A DNA stretch of 64,000 bases, taken from NCBI RefSeq assembly GCF_000382205.1, contig NZ_KB907793.1, positions 62,001-126,000 of the forward strand, given 5' to 3'. The translations under genes and the position numbers were made by a program. The notes below the pieces were generated by a model. It worked only from the letters and a program-made list of their open reading frames with translations. It was not told the DNA's origin and did not search any database. The stretch comes from Dyadobacter beijingensis DSM 21582. GTDB lineage: Bacteria; Bacteroidota; Bacteroidia; Cytophagales; Spirosomataceae. Position 1 is the first letter of the stretch. Every line of letters starts with the position of its first letter. Shown here piece by piece: positions 17,496-26,396 of the stretch.

Positions 17496-18632
17496 TTATT
17501 CGTCGGATTTGTTTTTCAAAAACATCAGCAGTGAGTAGGCGCCTTTAATGACACAATGCGTGTCACGGAGACAAACAGGGGCGAGGATTTCTGTCACACC
17601 GTTGTCGCTGTTGCCCGTCTGTACCTCAGTCATGGTAAACCCATCTTTACCCGGGATGAATATGTACTCTTTTCCTTCAAAGCTGACGATGGCCTCATCG
17701 GGCAGGACGGTCGCATGGCGGGATTCCAGTGCAAGCTCCGCGTTCATAAATGTGCCGGGCAAAAGGTCGGGCTCGTGTTGCTGAAAGTGACAATGGATTT
17801 CGGCTGTGCGTTCGGCAGATAGATCTTTGCCTACCAGTATCACCTCGCACGGAATTTTCCGTTCGGGTCTGGAATTGGTAAATGCAAGCACGCTCTGGCC
17901 CTTGCGGATCTTGTCAAGGTCTTTTTCAAAAACTTTCAGGGCCAGATGGATATCCGACGGATTGATCAGATCGAAGAGCACCTCGGTGGGAGCCAGGTAT
18001 TTACCGATGTTGACATTAACCCGTGACACATAACCCGAGATCGGTGAATAGATGTTGACACTGCGCGAGATTCGGTCAGCGCTTAGTTGGCGCGGATTGA
18101 TGCCCACCAACCGGAGCTTTTCGGCCAAAGCACTCACTGCCGCCTGTTGGGCCCGGAAGTCGGCCTCGGCTTGCTGATAGGTTTTGTCGCTCGCGGATTT
18201 AGAGATGTTTAGGCTCTTTTGACGTTCGTATTCGGTCTCAAGATATTTGATGCGCGCGCAGCCCGACAGATAATCCTGCTGCAACTGAATGTACTGCTGA
18301 TCTTCCAGCACCGCCAGTACCTGTCCTTTCCGTACATGCATTCCGGGCAGCAAGTTAGTGGATTTCAGATACCCGCCAAGCGGCGCGCTGATCGATACCA
18401 TATTTTGGGGCGGCACATCGATCTTGCCATTAAGTCGTAGTACGGATGAAACCGGCGTCACTCTCGGAAACTCCATGACAATCCCCGCATTGCGGATTTG
18501 CTGCTGCGTCAGTTTAGCGACGTTTTCTTGTGCCGGCATTTGGGCGGCAGACTCCTGGTCGGCTGTTTTAGCTGTGCAGGAGGCCAGCAGGATACCCAGC
18601 GTGGTGTAAAGGAGCAATTTGATAGTCGTCAT
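17496..18632 (-). CDS. RND efflux periplasmic adaptor lipoprotein (CzcB/CusB type)
   Basis: 378 residues. The signal peptide has lipobox LASC (Cys about 19). A lipoyl/barrel-sandwich region with a short hairpin follows (LPGMHVRKGQVLAVLEDQQYIQLQQ to a second half with VNIYSPISGYVSRVNVNIGKY), then a beta-barrel domain and a C-terminal membrane-proximal domain. It links the inner-membrane RND pump to its channel. The last gene of the operon, it starts 4 bp after the stop of the RND-TolC fusion. Confidence 0.92.
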   Translation of the reverse strand: MTTIKLLLYTTLGILLASCTAKTADQESAAQMPAQENVAKLTQQQIRNAGIVMEFPRVTPVSSVLRLNGKIDVPPQNMVSISAPLGGYLKSTNLLPGMHVRKGQVLAVLEDQQYIQLQQDYLSGCARIKYLETEYERQKSLNISKSASDKTYQQAEADFRAQQAAVSALAEKLRLVGINPRQLSADRISRSVNIYSPISGYVSRVNVNIGKYLAPTEVLFDLINPSDIHLALKVFEKDLDKIRKGQSVLAFTNSRPERKIPCEVILVGKDLSAERTAEIHCHFQQHEPDLLPGTFMNAELALESRHATVLPDEAIVSFEGKEYIFIPGKDGFTMTEVQTGNSDNGVTEILAPVCLRDTHCVIKGAYSLLMFLKNKSDE

Positions 18633-18636
18633 TCAT

Positions 18637-21600
18637 TTATTGGCTAAGGAAATAGTCCAGTTCTATGGCATTTTGATTCAGGTTGGCGATCGTATCTAGG
18701 TAATCGCTTCTGATCGAAGTAGCCTGTGCGATCAGCTGGCTCCATTCCAGATAATTGATATTGCCTTCTTCAAGCTGGCGGGTCGCCGTCAGGACAATTA
18801 TCTCGGCATTGGGGACGGCGGAATCCTGATAATAGCGGGCTCGTTCGAGCAGCTGCCGGTAATTCGTAAGCGCTGCCATGTAACGGGCCGTAAACTGCTG
18901 ATGCTGAATCTGATATTGCTCCCGGGTAGCCTCGCCCGCGATCTTCGCTGCACGGATACGCGCTTTTTGTGCACCTGCGAAAACAGGTATTCCTACGCCC
19001 AACTGCGCAGCCTGAAAGCGCGGCCAGCCATTGTACGTTTTATTATCCGCACCGGTACCGCGCATGCTCATGTTGTTGTAGGCCAGGCTTAGTTCGGGTA
19101 AAAGCCTCGCTTTTTCAATGGCGATAGCCGCGCCGGCAATATTTTGTTGCCGGCCGGCCAGCTGCATATAGGGGTGCGATAATAATTTGGCCGTGTCCGT
19201 ATATACGGTTGAAGAAAAGACAAGCGGCCCGTCGAGCGGTTCATGCGGTTCCGACCCATTTAGCAGCAGGTTGAATGTGATAAGCGCCAGTTTGTGATCA
19301 GTATCCAGCTGCCTGCGTTGCTGCCTGATTTGCCCGAGCTGCATTTCAGCGCTTGTCTTTTCGAGTACGTTGGTCTCGCCCCGGGCCAGGCGTTCGTTCG
19401 CGCGCGCGGCGACCGAGCTGAAAAGGCTGTCGAGCGAGGCCAGAAGCCGTGCTTTTTGTCTGAGGTAAAGCAATGTATAAAACTGATGTATGACGTTGCG
19501 CCGCAGGTCGAGCGCGGTGGCGGAGGCTTGCAGCACGCCAGCTTCAAATTCCGCTTCCAAAAGCGAACGCTGCCGCCGGTAAACCACCGGAAGAAACACC
19601 GATTGGGATATTGCAAACCGCGTATCGGTGTAGGCGCTGTTGATCTGCCCTGCCTCTATGTTCACGGTCATTTGCGGCAGGCACACTGCCGTTTTTACAA
19701 GCGCCTGCCGGTAGTCTGCCCGTAACTTTTCGCTTTTCAACAGACTATTGCCTTTCGTCGCCAGGTTGATTGCTGTTTCCAAGCCGACCTGTTTTTGCGC
19801 CTGTGCGTGACCGGGTGCGAGCAGACAAGCGGAGATCAGCAGGACAGCAGCGCCTGCTTTGAGGTGGAACCGGCTTTCGAATACCATATAGAGCACCGGT
19901 AAGACGAACAATGTGAGCGCGGTCGCGACCAGAAGGCCACCGATTACGACGGTAGCCAGTGGCCGTTGTACTTCTGCTCCGGCGCCATTGCTCACCGCCA
20001 TTGGCAGAAAGCCCAGTGACGCGACAAATGCGGTCATCAGAACCGGGCGAAGCCGGTGGCCGGCACCTTCAAGTATGGCCTTCTGTATGGAGCTTTCACC
20101 CGCTTTACGAATCCGGTTGAATTCGGCTATGAGTACAATTCCATTCAATACCGCCACACCGAATAGCGCGATAAAGCCGATCCCGGCGCTAATACTGAAC
20201 GGCATTCCGCGTAAGGCAAGCAGGAAAATCCCCCCGATAGCCGATAGCGGGATGGCCGAGTAAATAAGCAGTCCGTCGCGCACCGAGTTGAATGCAAAAT
20301 ACAACAGCACAAAGATGAGCACGAGCGACACCGGTACGGCGACCATCAGCCGTGCTTTGGCCGCATTCAGGTTTTCGAAAGCTCCGCCGTAGGTGACGTA
20401 ATAGCCGGCCGGCAGCTGCAAGTTTTGGCCGACTTTTGCTTGAAGTTCGTTCACGATGCTTTGCACATCGCGTCCGGCTACGTTAAAGCCCACCACAATG
20501 CGGCGCTTGGCATCCTCCCGCTGGATTTGATTGGGACCCGTCATAATGCGGATGTCGGCCAGTTGTGAAAGCGGGATCTGATTTCCACCGGGCGCAGGTA
20601 CCGGCAGGTCGCGGATCCGGGCGATATTCCTTTTTTGGGCCGGACTAAGCCGGACGACCAGATCAAAGCGTTTTTCTCCTTCAAAAACCATCCCTGTACT
20701 TTGGCCAGCCAGGGCGGTATTAACGATGCGGTTCACCGCCCCGATGGTGAGGCCGAACTGGGCAATGGTATTTCGGTTGTACCGTATCACGACCTGTGGC
20801 AGGCCTGATACGGCTTCAATGTAGAGGTTCCGCGCACCGTCCACCTGATTGACGAGCCTGCCCAGGCGGGACGCGTATAACGCCAGCGTGTCAAGGTCTT
20901 CCCCGAATATTTTACAAACCACATCCTGGCGCGCGCCGGTCATCAGCTCATTGAAACGCATTTGCACGGGATACTGAAACCCGGCCGTGATGCCGGGTAC
21001 CTCCTGCAATGCGTCGCCCATTTTTTCCGAAAGCTCCGGAAAGGTGCTTGCCGATGTCCATTCGCTTTTGTCTTTCAGGATCACCATCATATCACTCGCT
21101 TCCATAGGCATCGGGTCGGTAGGGACTTCGCCGCTACCAATCTTGGTAACCACTTTTTCTATCTCCGGGAAGCGGGTTTTAAGGATGTGTGCCGCCTTGG
21201 TGGTGTTCGCGATCGTCGTTGCGAGGCTGCTGCCTGTAAGCACACGCGTATCGACGGCAAAATCCCCTTCTTCCAGCGCGGGTATGAATTCGCCTCCCAG
21301 GGTAGTGAGCGTAAAAGCCGCCACCGCGAAAAGCAGCAATGCGGAAATTATCACAAGCCTGGGCACACGCAGGAGCCTTTCGAGCGCAGCCAGGTAAGCC
21401 GCAGAGACTTTCTCGATAACCCGATCTGACCAGTTGGGTTTGTGGCGCACGTTTTTACTCAAAAACGCAGCGCTCATCATGGGAATGTAGGTTAACGACA
21501 GCAGGAATGCGCCCAGAAGGGCAAAAGCCACGGTTTGCGCCATCGGTTTAAACATTTTTCCCTCTATGCCTTGCAAAGTGAAAATGGGCAGATAGACAAT

Positions 21601-22980
21601 TAAAATGATCATCTGCCCGAATACGGCGCTGTTCATCATGCGGTCGGCCGATTCGTTGACCTGCTCATCCATTTGGCTTTGCGTGAGCCGGTCTGTACCT
21701 GAAAAATGTGTGCTCTTAGCGATCTGATGCATTACCGCTTCGACAATGATCACGGCACCGTCAACTATCAGTCCGAAATCAAGAGCCCCAAGGCTCATGA
21801 GGTTGCCACTGACGCCGAAGGCGTTCATCATGATGACGGCAAAAAGCATGGCCAATGGAATCACTGACGCCACCAGCAGGCCCGCCCTGAGATTTCCCAG
21901 AAAGAGTACCAGCACGAAAACGACGATCAATGCCCCTTCCAGCAGGTTCTTTTCAACGGTCGCGATGGCATTGTTTACCATCTTGGTGCGATCCAGAAAA
22001 GGTTCTATCACTACACCTTCGGGAAGTGTTTTCTGGATCTGTGCCACGCGTTGTTTCACCGCGCGTATCACTTCGCTGCTGTTGGCCCCTTTGAGCATCA
22101 TTACGACAGCCCCCGAAACTTCACCCTGGTCGTTGTAGCACATGGCCCCGTAACGGGTGGCGAAGCCGGTCTTGACCTCGGCAACATCACGGATAAACAC
22201 CGGCTGTCCGTCGGGCAGGTTTCTGACGGCAATGCTGCCAATATCTTCCAGGTTCTCCACAAGCCCCTCGCTACGGATGTAGAGCACCGAGGGACCTTTT
22301 TCGATGTAAGCGCCGCCGGTATTGGCGTTGTTTTCCTGTAAAGCGGTAAATATGTCGTTGATATTCAACCCCATCGAAAGCAGTTTGGCGGGATCCACTT
22401 CTATTGAATATTGTTTGAGCTTACCACCGAAACTGCTCACCTCCGCAACACCCTTCACGCCAAGCAGTTGCCTCCTGACGATCCAGTCCTGAATCGTGCG
22501 AAGCTCGGTTTCATCGTAGCGGTGCCCATAGCCTTCCCTGGCACGCACCACATACTGGTAAATTTCGCCGAGCCCGGTGCTGATAGGCCCCAGCTCCGGC
22601 GTGCCGATGCCCTGGGGAATTTGCCCTTGTACTTTGCCAAGACGTTCGGAGACCTGTTGTCGCGCCCAGTACACATCCACATCGTCCTCAAAAACGATCG
22701 TGACCAGGGAAAGGCCAAAGCGCGAGAAACTACGTATCTCTTTCAGTCCCGAAATGTTATTATTGGCCTGCTCGATGGGAAATGTAACCAACCTTTCGAT
22801 GTCGGTAGCACCGAACGATGGTGCAATGGTAATCACCTGCACCTGGTTGTTGGTGATATCGGGTACTGCGTCGATCGGCAGCCGGGTCAGCTCGTAGCTG
22901 CCATAACCCATCAGCGCAAGGACCAGCAGCCCGACTATCAGTTTGTTTTTTACCGAGAAAGCGATGATTTTGTTCAGCAT
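18637..22980 (-). CDS. CzcA/CusA-type heavy-metal RND pump fused to a TolC-like channel
   Basis: 1447 residues. The first about 1035 form an HME-family RND pump: 12 membrane helices, two large periplasmic loops, and the TM4 motif LDFGLIVDGAVIIVE with the Asp, Asp and Glu of CzcA-type metal/proton relay. After the last helix a hydrophobic, signal-like segment ending HAQAQ leads into a TolC-like domain (about 1065-1447, GLETAINLATKGNSLL to the end). Pump and outer-membrane channel are thus made as one chain. Similar fusions are common among Bacteroidota. The metal cannot be fixed from sequence; Cu/Ag or Zn/Co/Cd are candidates. Confidence 0.92.
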   Translation of the reverse strand: MLNKIIAFSVKNKLIVGLLVLALMGYGSYELTRLPIDAVPDITNNQVQVITIAPSFGATDIERLVTFPIEQANNNISGLKEIRSFSRFGLSLVTIVFEDDVDVYWARQQVSERLGKVQGQIPQGIGTPELGPISTGLGEIYQYVVRAREGYGHRYDETELRTIQDWIVRRQLLGVKGVAEVSSFGGKLKQYSIEVDPAKLLSMGLNINDIFTALQENNANTGGAYIEKGPSVLYIRSEGLVENLEDIGSIAVRNLPDGQPVFIRDVAEVKTGFATRYGAMCYNDQGEVSGAVVMMLKGANSSEVIRAVKQRVAQIQKTLPEGVVIEPFLDRTKMVNNAIATVEKNLLEGALIVVFVLVLFLGNLRAGLLVASVIPLAMLFAVIMMNAFGVSGNLMSLGALDFGLIVDGAVIIVEAVMHQIAKSTHFSGTDRLTQSQMDEQVNESADRMMNSAVFGQMIILIVYLPIFTLQGIEGKMFKPMAQTVAFALLGAFLLSLTYIPMMSAAFLSKNVRHKPNWSDRVIEKVSAAYLAALERLLRVPRLVIISALLLFAVAAFTLTTLGGEFIPALEEGDFAVDTRVLTGSSLATTIANTTKAAHILKTRFPEIEKVVTKIGSGEVPTDPMPMEASDMMVILKDKSEWTSASTFPELSEKMGDALQEVPGITAGFQYPVQMRFNELMTGARQDVVCKIFGEDLDTLALYASRLGRLVNQVDGARNLYIEAVSGLPQVVIRYNRNTIAQFGLTIGAVNRIVNTALAGQSTGMVFEGEKRFDLVVRLSPAQKRNIARIRDLPVPAPGGNQIPLSQLADIRIMTGPNQIQREDAKRRIVVGFNVAGRDVQSIVNELQAKVGQNLQLPAGYYVTYGGAFENLNAAKARLMVAVPVSLVLIFVLLYFAFNSVRDGLLIYSAIPLSAIGGIFLLALRGMPFSISAGIGFIALFGVAVLNGIVLIAEFNRIRKAGESSIQKAILEGAGHRLRPVLMTAFVASLGFLPMAVSNGAGAEVQRPLATVVIGGLLVATALTLFVLPVLYMVFESRFHLKAGAAVLLISACLLAPGHAQAQKQVGLETAINLATKGNSLLKSEKLRADYRQALVKTAVCLPQMTVNIEAGQINSAYTDTRFAISQSVFLPVVYRRQRSLLEAEFEAGVLQASATALDLRRNVIHQFYTLLYLRQKARLLASLDSLFSSVAARANERLARGETNVLEKTSAEMQLGQIRQQRRQLDTDHKLALITFNLLLNGSEPHEPLDGPLVFSSTVYTDTAKLLSHPYMQLAGRQQNIAGAAIAIEKARLLPELSLAYNNMSMRGTGADNKTYNGWPRFQAAQLGVGIPVFAGAQKARIRAAKIAGEATREQYQIQHQQFTARYMAALTNYRQLLERARYYQDSAVPNAEIIVLTATRQLEEGNINYLEWSQLIAQATSIRSDYLDTIANLNQNAIELDYFLSQ

Positions 22981-22987
22981 CGAATAC

Positions 22988-23551
22988 CTAGGAGTTTTTC
23001 TTCGGCGTGAGAACGAACTTGTTTTTGATTGAAATGGACTCGGCGATTTTGGCGATCACCAGGGTAGGGACCTGAATGTTGTGATCGGAGAGCCTTACGT
23101 CGAATTCGCAAGTCAGTATGCATTGTCCGTGGTCTATTTGCAGCTGACCTTTCAGTACCCGTTTCTGCTTAACGCCGTGGATATCCAGAACGCCTTCCGC
23201 GCTTACGGGATAAGTGCCGTCCTTGCCGTAATCGATATGCTCGCTGAACTTGCCTGTAAAGCTGGCGGCCGGATATTTCGCGGTTTCCATATAGTTTTCA
23301 TTGTAATGCTCCTGCATGAGCTTGTTTGGAAATCTAAATGCGGTGTGTTGCATCCGAACTGCGATTTCTCCGCTGGCGCTGCTGAGCAGCACGGCCACCT
23401 GCTGGTTCACAGCCGAGATGTTTTCCAGGGGTGTTTCCGAGAAAAAGCTGGTTTGCCCCGTTTTGGTCATGTAAATCTGTGCGCTGGCGCAGATGGCGAG
23501 CAACTGACTGGCCATTAGCAGAAATGCCAATCTGAAAAGCTTAGTATCCAT
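22988..23551 (-). CDS. YceI-like periplasmic protein
   Basis: 187 residues from the Met at 23551; a longer frame extends 20 codons upstream but overlaps the previous gene more. A signal peptide (FRLAFLLMASQLLAICASAQ) is followed by a YceI-like lipocalin fold: TGQTSFFSETPLENISAVN, MQHTAFRFPNKLM, ASFTGKF, VSAEGVLDIHGV. YceI proteins bind isoprenoid-like lipids. Its place between DUF5777 and the RND pump (gap 7 bp) suggests an envelope role during metal stress, or in periplasmic electron transfer with the Rieske protein. Confidence 0.85.
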   Translation of the reverse strand: MDTKLFRLAFLLMASQLLAICASAQIYMTKTGQTSFFSETPLENISAVNQQVAVLLSSASGEIAVRMQHTAFRFPNKLMQEHYNENYMETAKYPAASFTGKFSEHIDYGKDGTYPVSAEGVLDIHGVKQKRVLKGQLQIDHGQCILTCEFDVRLSDHNIQVPTLVIAKIAESISIKNKFVLTPKKNS

Positions 23552-24461
23552 TACTGTTGCTGCGTTTTTTGCTCTTATCGAAACTGAACGTCCTGGCGAC
23601 ATTGAAACCATAGAAGATGTCCCCGTTGCTCCATTTGCCGGTTGTCTGGCCCAGGAATTGCTTCTCGATCATGCCGCGCGAGTTGGTCAGGTGAAGCTGG
23701 AACACGTGTCCGCCGGTCTCGATGTCGAAGCCCAGGGAGAGGGTGTTGGTGTATTGCGGATCCCGTTGTGTGGTACCGCCAATGGTCTTGGGGGTGTACC
23801 AGTACTCGGCATTGAACGAGGTACGCTTGGTAAGCTTGTAGCGTCCGCCCACGCCCAACGCATACACATTGTTCGCATCCAATGGCTTTTCCGCTAGGTT
23901 GCGGTGCATTACAGTGGGTGTGAGTTGCAAGGATAGCTTTTCATTGAATTTCCGGGCGATCAGCGCCTGGAATGTATAGGTCTGGCGCTGGGTGATGGTG
24001 TAAAACGGAAGGTCGGGTGTGGAGGTACTCGAATTGTGCGCATCGCTGGCGAAAAGCGTCACCGACACGGGCATGTTGCGCAAGCCGCTCGACTGGCGAA
24101 GCAGGCGGTATTTTACAAAAACGTCGATCGTTTTTTGATAGCTGCTGCGACCGAGACCTACCATTAGCCGGTCGGTAAGACCATATTCCAGCGCGAGACG
24201 GATCTGGGACTCGTCCAGGCCGAAAAAGTTGCCGGCCCCGGAATTGATCGCCCCGAACCGGTGCGAAATAATAAAGTCCATGTTGTTCTTTCCAACCGTT
24301 TCGACCGAATGCCCATTGATAATGCGGGTGCCTTTGAAAGTTGCTGCCGCGTAGTGTACAGTGGAATCGTCGGCTTGCTCCAATTCTTTCATCAGATCGG
24401 TCTGAGCCACAGCTACGGATGTGATCAAGCTGAAAATGAGGGCAGATGTCGTTTTGCGCAT
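23541..24461 (-). CDS. DUF5777-family outer-membrane beta-barrel protein
   Basis: 306 residues with a signal peptide (SLITSVAVAQ). The body has many amphipathic strands and the family-typical blocks TFKGTRIINGHSVE, MDFIISHRFG and FGLDESQIRLALEYGLTDRL, consistent with a roughly 12-strand barrel. The family has no assigned biochemical activity; it often sits beside YceI and Rieske-type genes, as here. It overlaps the YceI gene by 11 bp and begins 3 bp after the Rieske gene. Confidence 0.88.
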   Translation of the reverse strand: MRKTTSALIFSLITSVAVAQTDLMKELEQADDSTVHYAAATFKGTRIINGHSVETVGKNNMDFIISHRFGAINSGAGNFFGLDESQIRLALEYGLTDRLMVGLGRSSYQKTIDVFVKYRLLRQSSGLRNMPVSVTLFASDAHNSSTSTPDLPFYTITQRQTYTFQALIARKFNEKLSLQLTPTVMHRNLAEKPLDANNVYALGVGGRYKLTKRTSFNAEYWYTPKTIGGTTQRDPQYTNTLSLGFDIETGGHVFQLHLTNSRGMIEKQFLGQTTGKWSNGDIFYGFNVARTFSFDKSKKRSNSNGY

Positions 24462-24464
24462 GGC

Positions 24465-24905
24465 TTAGGCAGTTATGGTAAGGATTTGGCCGGTAAGGGA
24501 GGTCGTGTAAACGGCTATACCCTTATTGCCTTCGCTATTGAGGCCTTTGCCGGTATTGTCGTATTTGGCGCCGTGTGCTGTGCAATAGAAATGGTCGTTT
24601 TGGTAGATTACCTCATTCCGGCCTTCATGGCTGCATGTTCGGGTGGCCGCAATGTAGGAGCCGGTATTGCTTCGGGCGATGACGACACCATCCTTTACGA
24701 CGTATCCGCCATTGGATTTCAGGGCTGCGTAAGCAGGGTCGTTCAAATCGAGGGTCATATTGGTGGGTGCGGGATTGACCCGGTCGTTGGTGCATGATTG
24801 CAGATGACTGCCCAAATAAATTGCGGAAAGTGCAGCTCCGCCAAAGCCCAGCTTGCGCAGGAAGGCATGGCGGCTCAGGTTCTCAGCGTGTCCGGTGGAG
24901 TTCAT
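24465..24905 (-). CDS. Rieske [2Fe-2S] protein with membrane-anchored leader
   Basis: 146 residues. The leader (SRHAFLRKLGFGG, then a hydrophobic stretch ending LQSC, Cys about 38) looks like a Tat-type lipoprotein signal with one of the two arginines replaced by His. The Rieske cluster ligands are present: CSH (Cys91, His93) and CTAH (Cys108, His111), in boxes CSHEG and CTAHGAKYD. It would be a periplasmic electron carrier. First gene of the five-gene metal operon, and it starts directly after the regulator-box array and promoter described separately. Confidence 0.9.
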   Translation of the reverse strand: MNSTGHAENLSRHAFLRKLGFGGAALSAIYLGSHLQSCTNDRVNPAPTNMTLDLNDPAYAALKSNGGYVVKDGVVIARSNTGSYIAATRTCSHEGRNEVIYQNDHFYCTAHGAKYDNTGKGLNSEGNKGIAVYTTSLTGQILTITA

Positions 24906-24947
24906 AGATGATTAGCAGGATTAACTCTGATTGTTTTCTGTTTGAAT

Positions 24948-24955
24948 CAAAGGTA
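24948..24955 (-). promoter_or_regulatory. Bacteroidota-type -7 promoter box of the Rieske-RND operon
   Basis: Read on the minus strand this is TACCTTTG, matching TAnnTTTG. Transcription would start near 24941, giving a leader of about 36 bases before the Rieske ATG. The four 11-bp boxes lie immediately upstream, covering the place where the -33 element would be, as expected for activation by an OmpR-type regulator. Confidence 0.5.
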
Positions 24956-24964
24956 TCCCCGCCT

Positions 24965-25008
24965 TTCTTAAGGGATTCTCAAGGGTTTCTTAAGATTGGC
25001 TTAAGATT
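24965..25008. promoter_or_regulatory. Four tandem 11-bp CTTAAG boxes (candidate response-regulator sites)
   Basis: Four contiguous 11-mers: TTCTTAAGGGA, TTCTCAAGGGT, TTCTTAAGATT, GGCTTAAGATT. All fit nnCTYAAGrnn with exactly 11-bp period. An 11-bp tandem arrangement is usual for OmpR/PhoB-type regulators binding as head-to-tail dimers. The array covers the stop of the histidine kinase gene and lies 10 bp upstream of the -7 box of the Rieske-RND operon. The same motif pair occurs upstream of the response-regulator gene at 27135. Confidence 0.7.
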
Positions 25009-26396
25009 GCAAATGAGAGCGTTACCTGGGTGCCTTTGCCGAGCTGGCTATGGATGCTGAAATCCACGCCAAGCATTTCGCACATGCGGCTTACGATCGA
25101 GAGGCCGAGGCCGCTTCCCTTTACCTCGGGATGGGACAGAGGCGCAGACCGGTAGAAGGCATCGCGTATGCGGGTGATGTCGTTTGGGTCGATGCCGATA
25201 CCCTGGTCGGTAACTGAATACTGTGTCGTTTCGCCGGAAGTGGTAATCCTGATGATAATGCCGGCCGGGCCGGTCGAATATTTTACCGCATTGGAAATAA
25301 TGTTGTCAAGTATGATGTCTGTCATGTACGGATCACTATATACGAGGTGCGATCCATCCGTTTCCAGATCCACGGAAAGTTTCTTTTCCACGATCTGCTG
25401 CTGGTGACGCGCCAGAACGTTGCCAGTGAGTTCGGAAAGGTCCACGGCGCCCATATCCATGGCCTTTTGCTGGCTTTCGAACCGGGTTAGCAGCAGCAAT
25501 TGATCAACCAGGTGGTTGATACGGTCCATTTCTGCGATGCAAAACGAGATTTTGGAGATGTATTCATCCGCCGATCTCGGCTTTCGTACCAGTACTTCCA
25601 GGGTGCCTTTTATTACCGCCAGCGGCGTACGGAGCTCGTGTGAGGCATCGGCCGTGAACCGTTTTTCCCGCTCAATCGCATGCTCGACTCGGGTCATCAA
25701 CTCGTTCAGGGTAGTGACCAGCAAATGCAGTTCATCGCGCACAACCGGTACCGGAATGCGGCTACCCATATTGTCGTTGGATATTTTGCTGGCCGTTTCT
25801 ATCACCGTCAGCACCGGTTGTATGCTCCTGCCGGCGATGTACCGGGTGAAAACGAACAGGATCGCCAGCACCGCCGGGAAGGCGGCTAAAAGCACGACTT
25901 TGAGATTGAATAGTACCCTTTCCGACTCGTCGATGGGCATTGCTACAAGAATGTAGCCTGCTGGTCGGTTATTTTCCTTAATCGTCAGTTGCACTTGCGC
26001 TAACGTCAGTCCCCGTAGAGTGGTTTTGAATACTGCGTGATCGGCAGTGGAAAAATGGAGTTTCAGCGAATCATTTTTCAGGTTAGGCGATTTATCGATC
26101 ACGTTTCCCGAAAGGTTTGCCAGCACGACAAACACCGGATTGATTTCCAGTTCGCTGTGCTCACGTTCCAGCCATTCCGCTTTGTCGGCAAAATAGGGTT
26201 CTCCGCGCTGGACACCCACTTCGTAGAAATGCTTTTCCAACTCATACCCCAGGTCTTTTTCCAGACGGTTGAAGACCGTGGCACTGACGATGTAATAGAT
26301 CAGTAGAAAAACCAGAGCCACCAGTAGGCCCGTGCCGAGGGTAAAGTTAAGCGCGATCCGGTTTCGGTAGGAGGATCTCATGCCGGTGTTGTTCAT
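24990..26396 (-). CDS. Sensor histidine kinase (CusS-like architecture)
   Basis: 468 residues. Membrane helix (about 19-40), periplasmic domain of about 120 residues, second helix (about 165-184), HAMP (about 185-238), HisKA with DASHELRTPLA (His253), and HATPase_c with DNIISNAVKYS, DQGIGI and GSGLGLSIV. The periplasmic part has no evident Met or His cluster to indicate the metal. The start overlaps the response-regulator stop by 4 bp. Next to a metal-efflux operon, the obvious role is sensing periplasmic metal. Confidence 0.92.
   Translation of the reverse strand: MNNTGMRSSYRNRIALNFTLGTGLLVALVFLLIYYIVSATVFNRLEKDLGYELEKHFYEVGVQRGEPYFADKAEWLEREHSELEINPVFVVLANLSGNVIDKSPNLKNDSLKLHFSTADHAVFKTTLRGLTLAQVQLTIKENNRPAGYILVAMPIDESERVLFNLKVVLLAAFPAVLAILFVFTRYIAGRSIQPVLTVIETASKISNDNMGSRIPVPVVRDELHLLVTTLNELMTRVEHAIEREKRFTADASHELRTPLAVIKGTLEVLVRKPRSADEYISKISFCIAEMDRINHLVDQLLLLTRFESQQKAMDMGAVDLSELTGNVLARHQQQIVEKKLSVDLETDGSHLVYSDPYMTDIILDNIISNAVKYSTGPAGIIIRITTSGETTQYSVTDQGIGIDPNDITRIRDAFYRSAPLSHPEVKGSGLGLSIVSRMCEMLGVDFSIHSQLGKGTQVTLSFAILSQS

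Noticed and set aside
20962-21429. Plus-strand frames opposite the RND gene
   Set aside because: Shadows of a highly conserved pump sequence.
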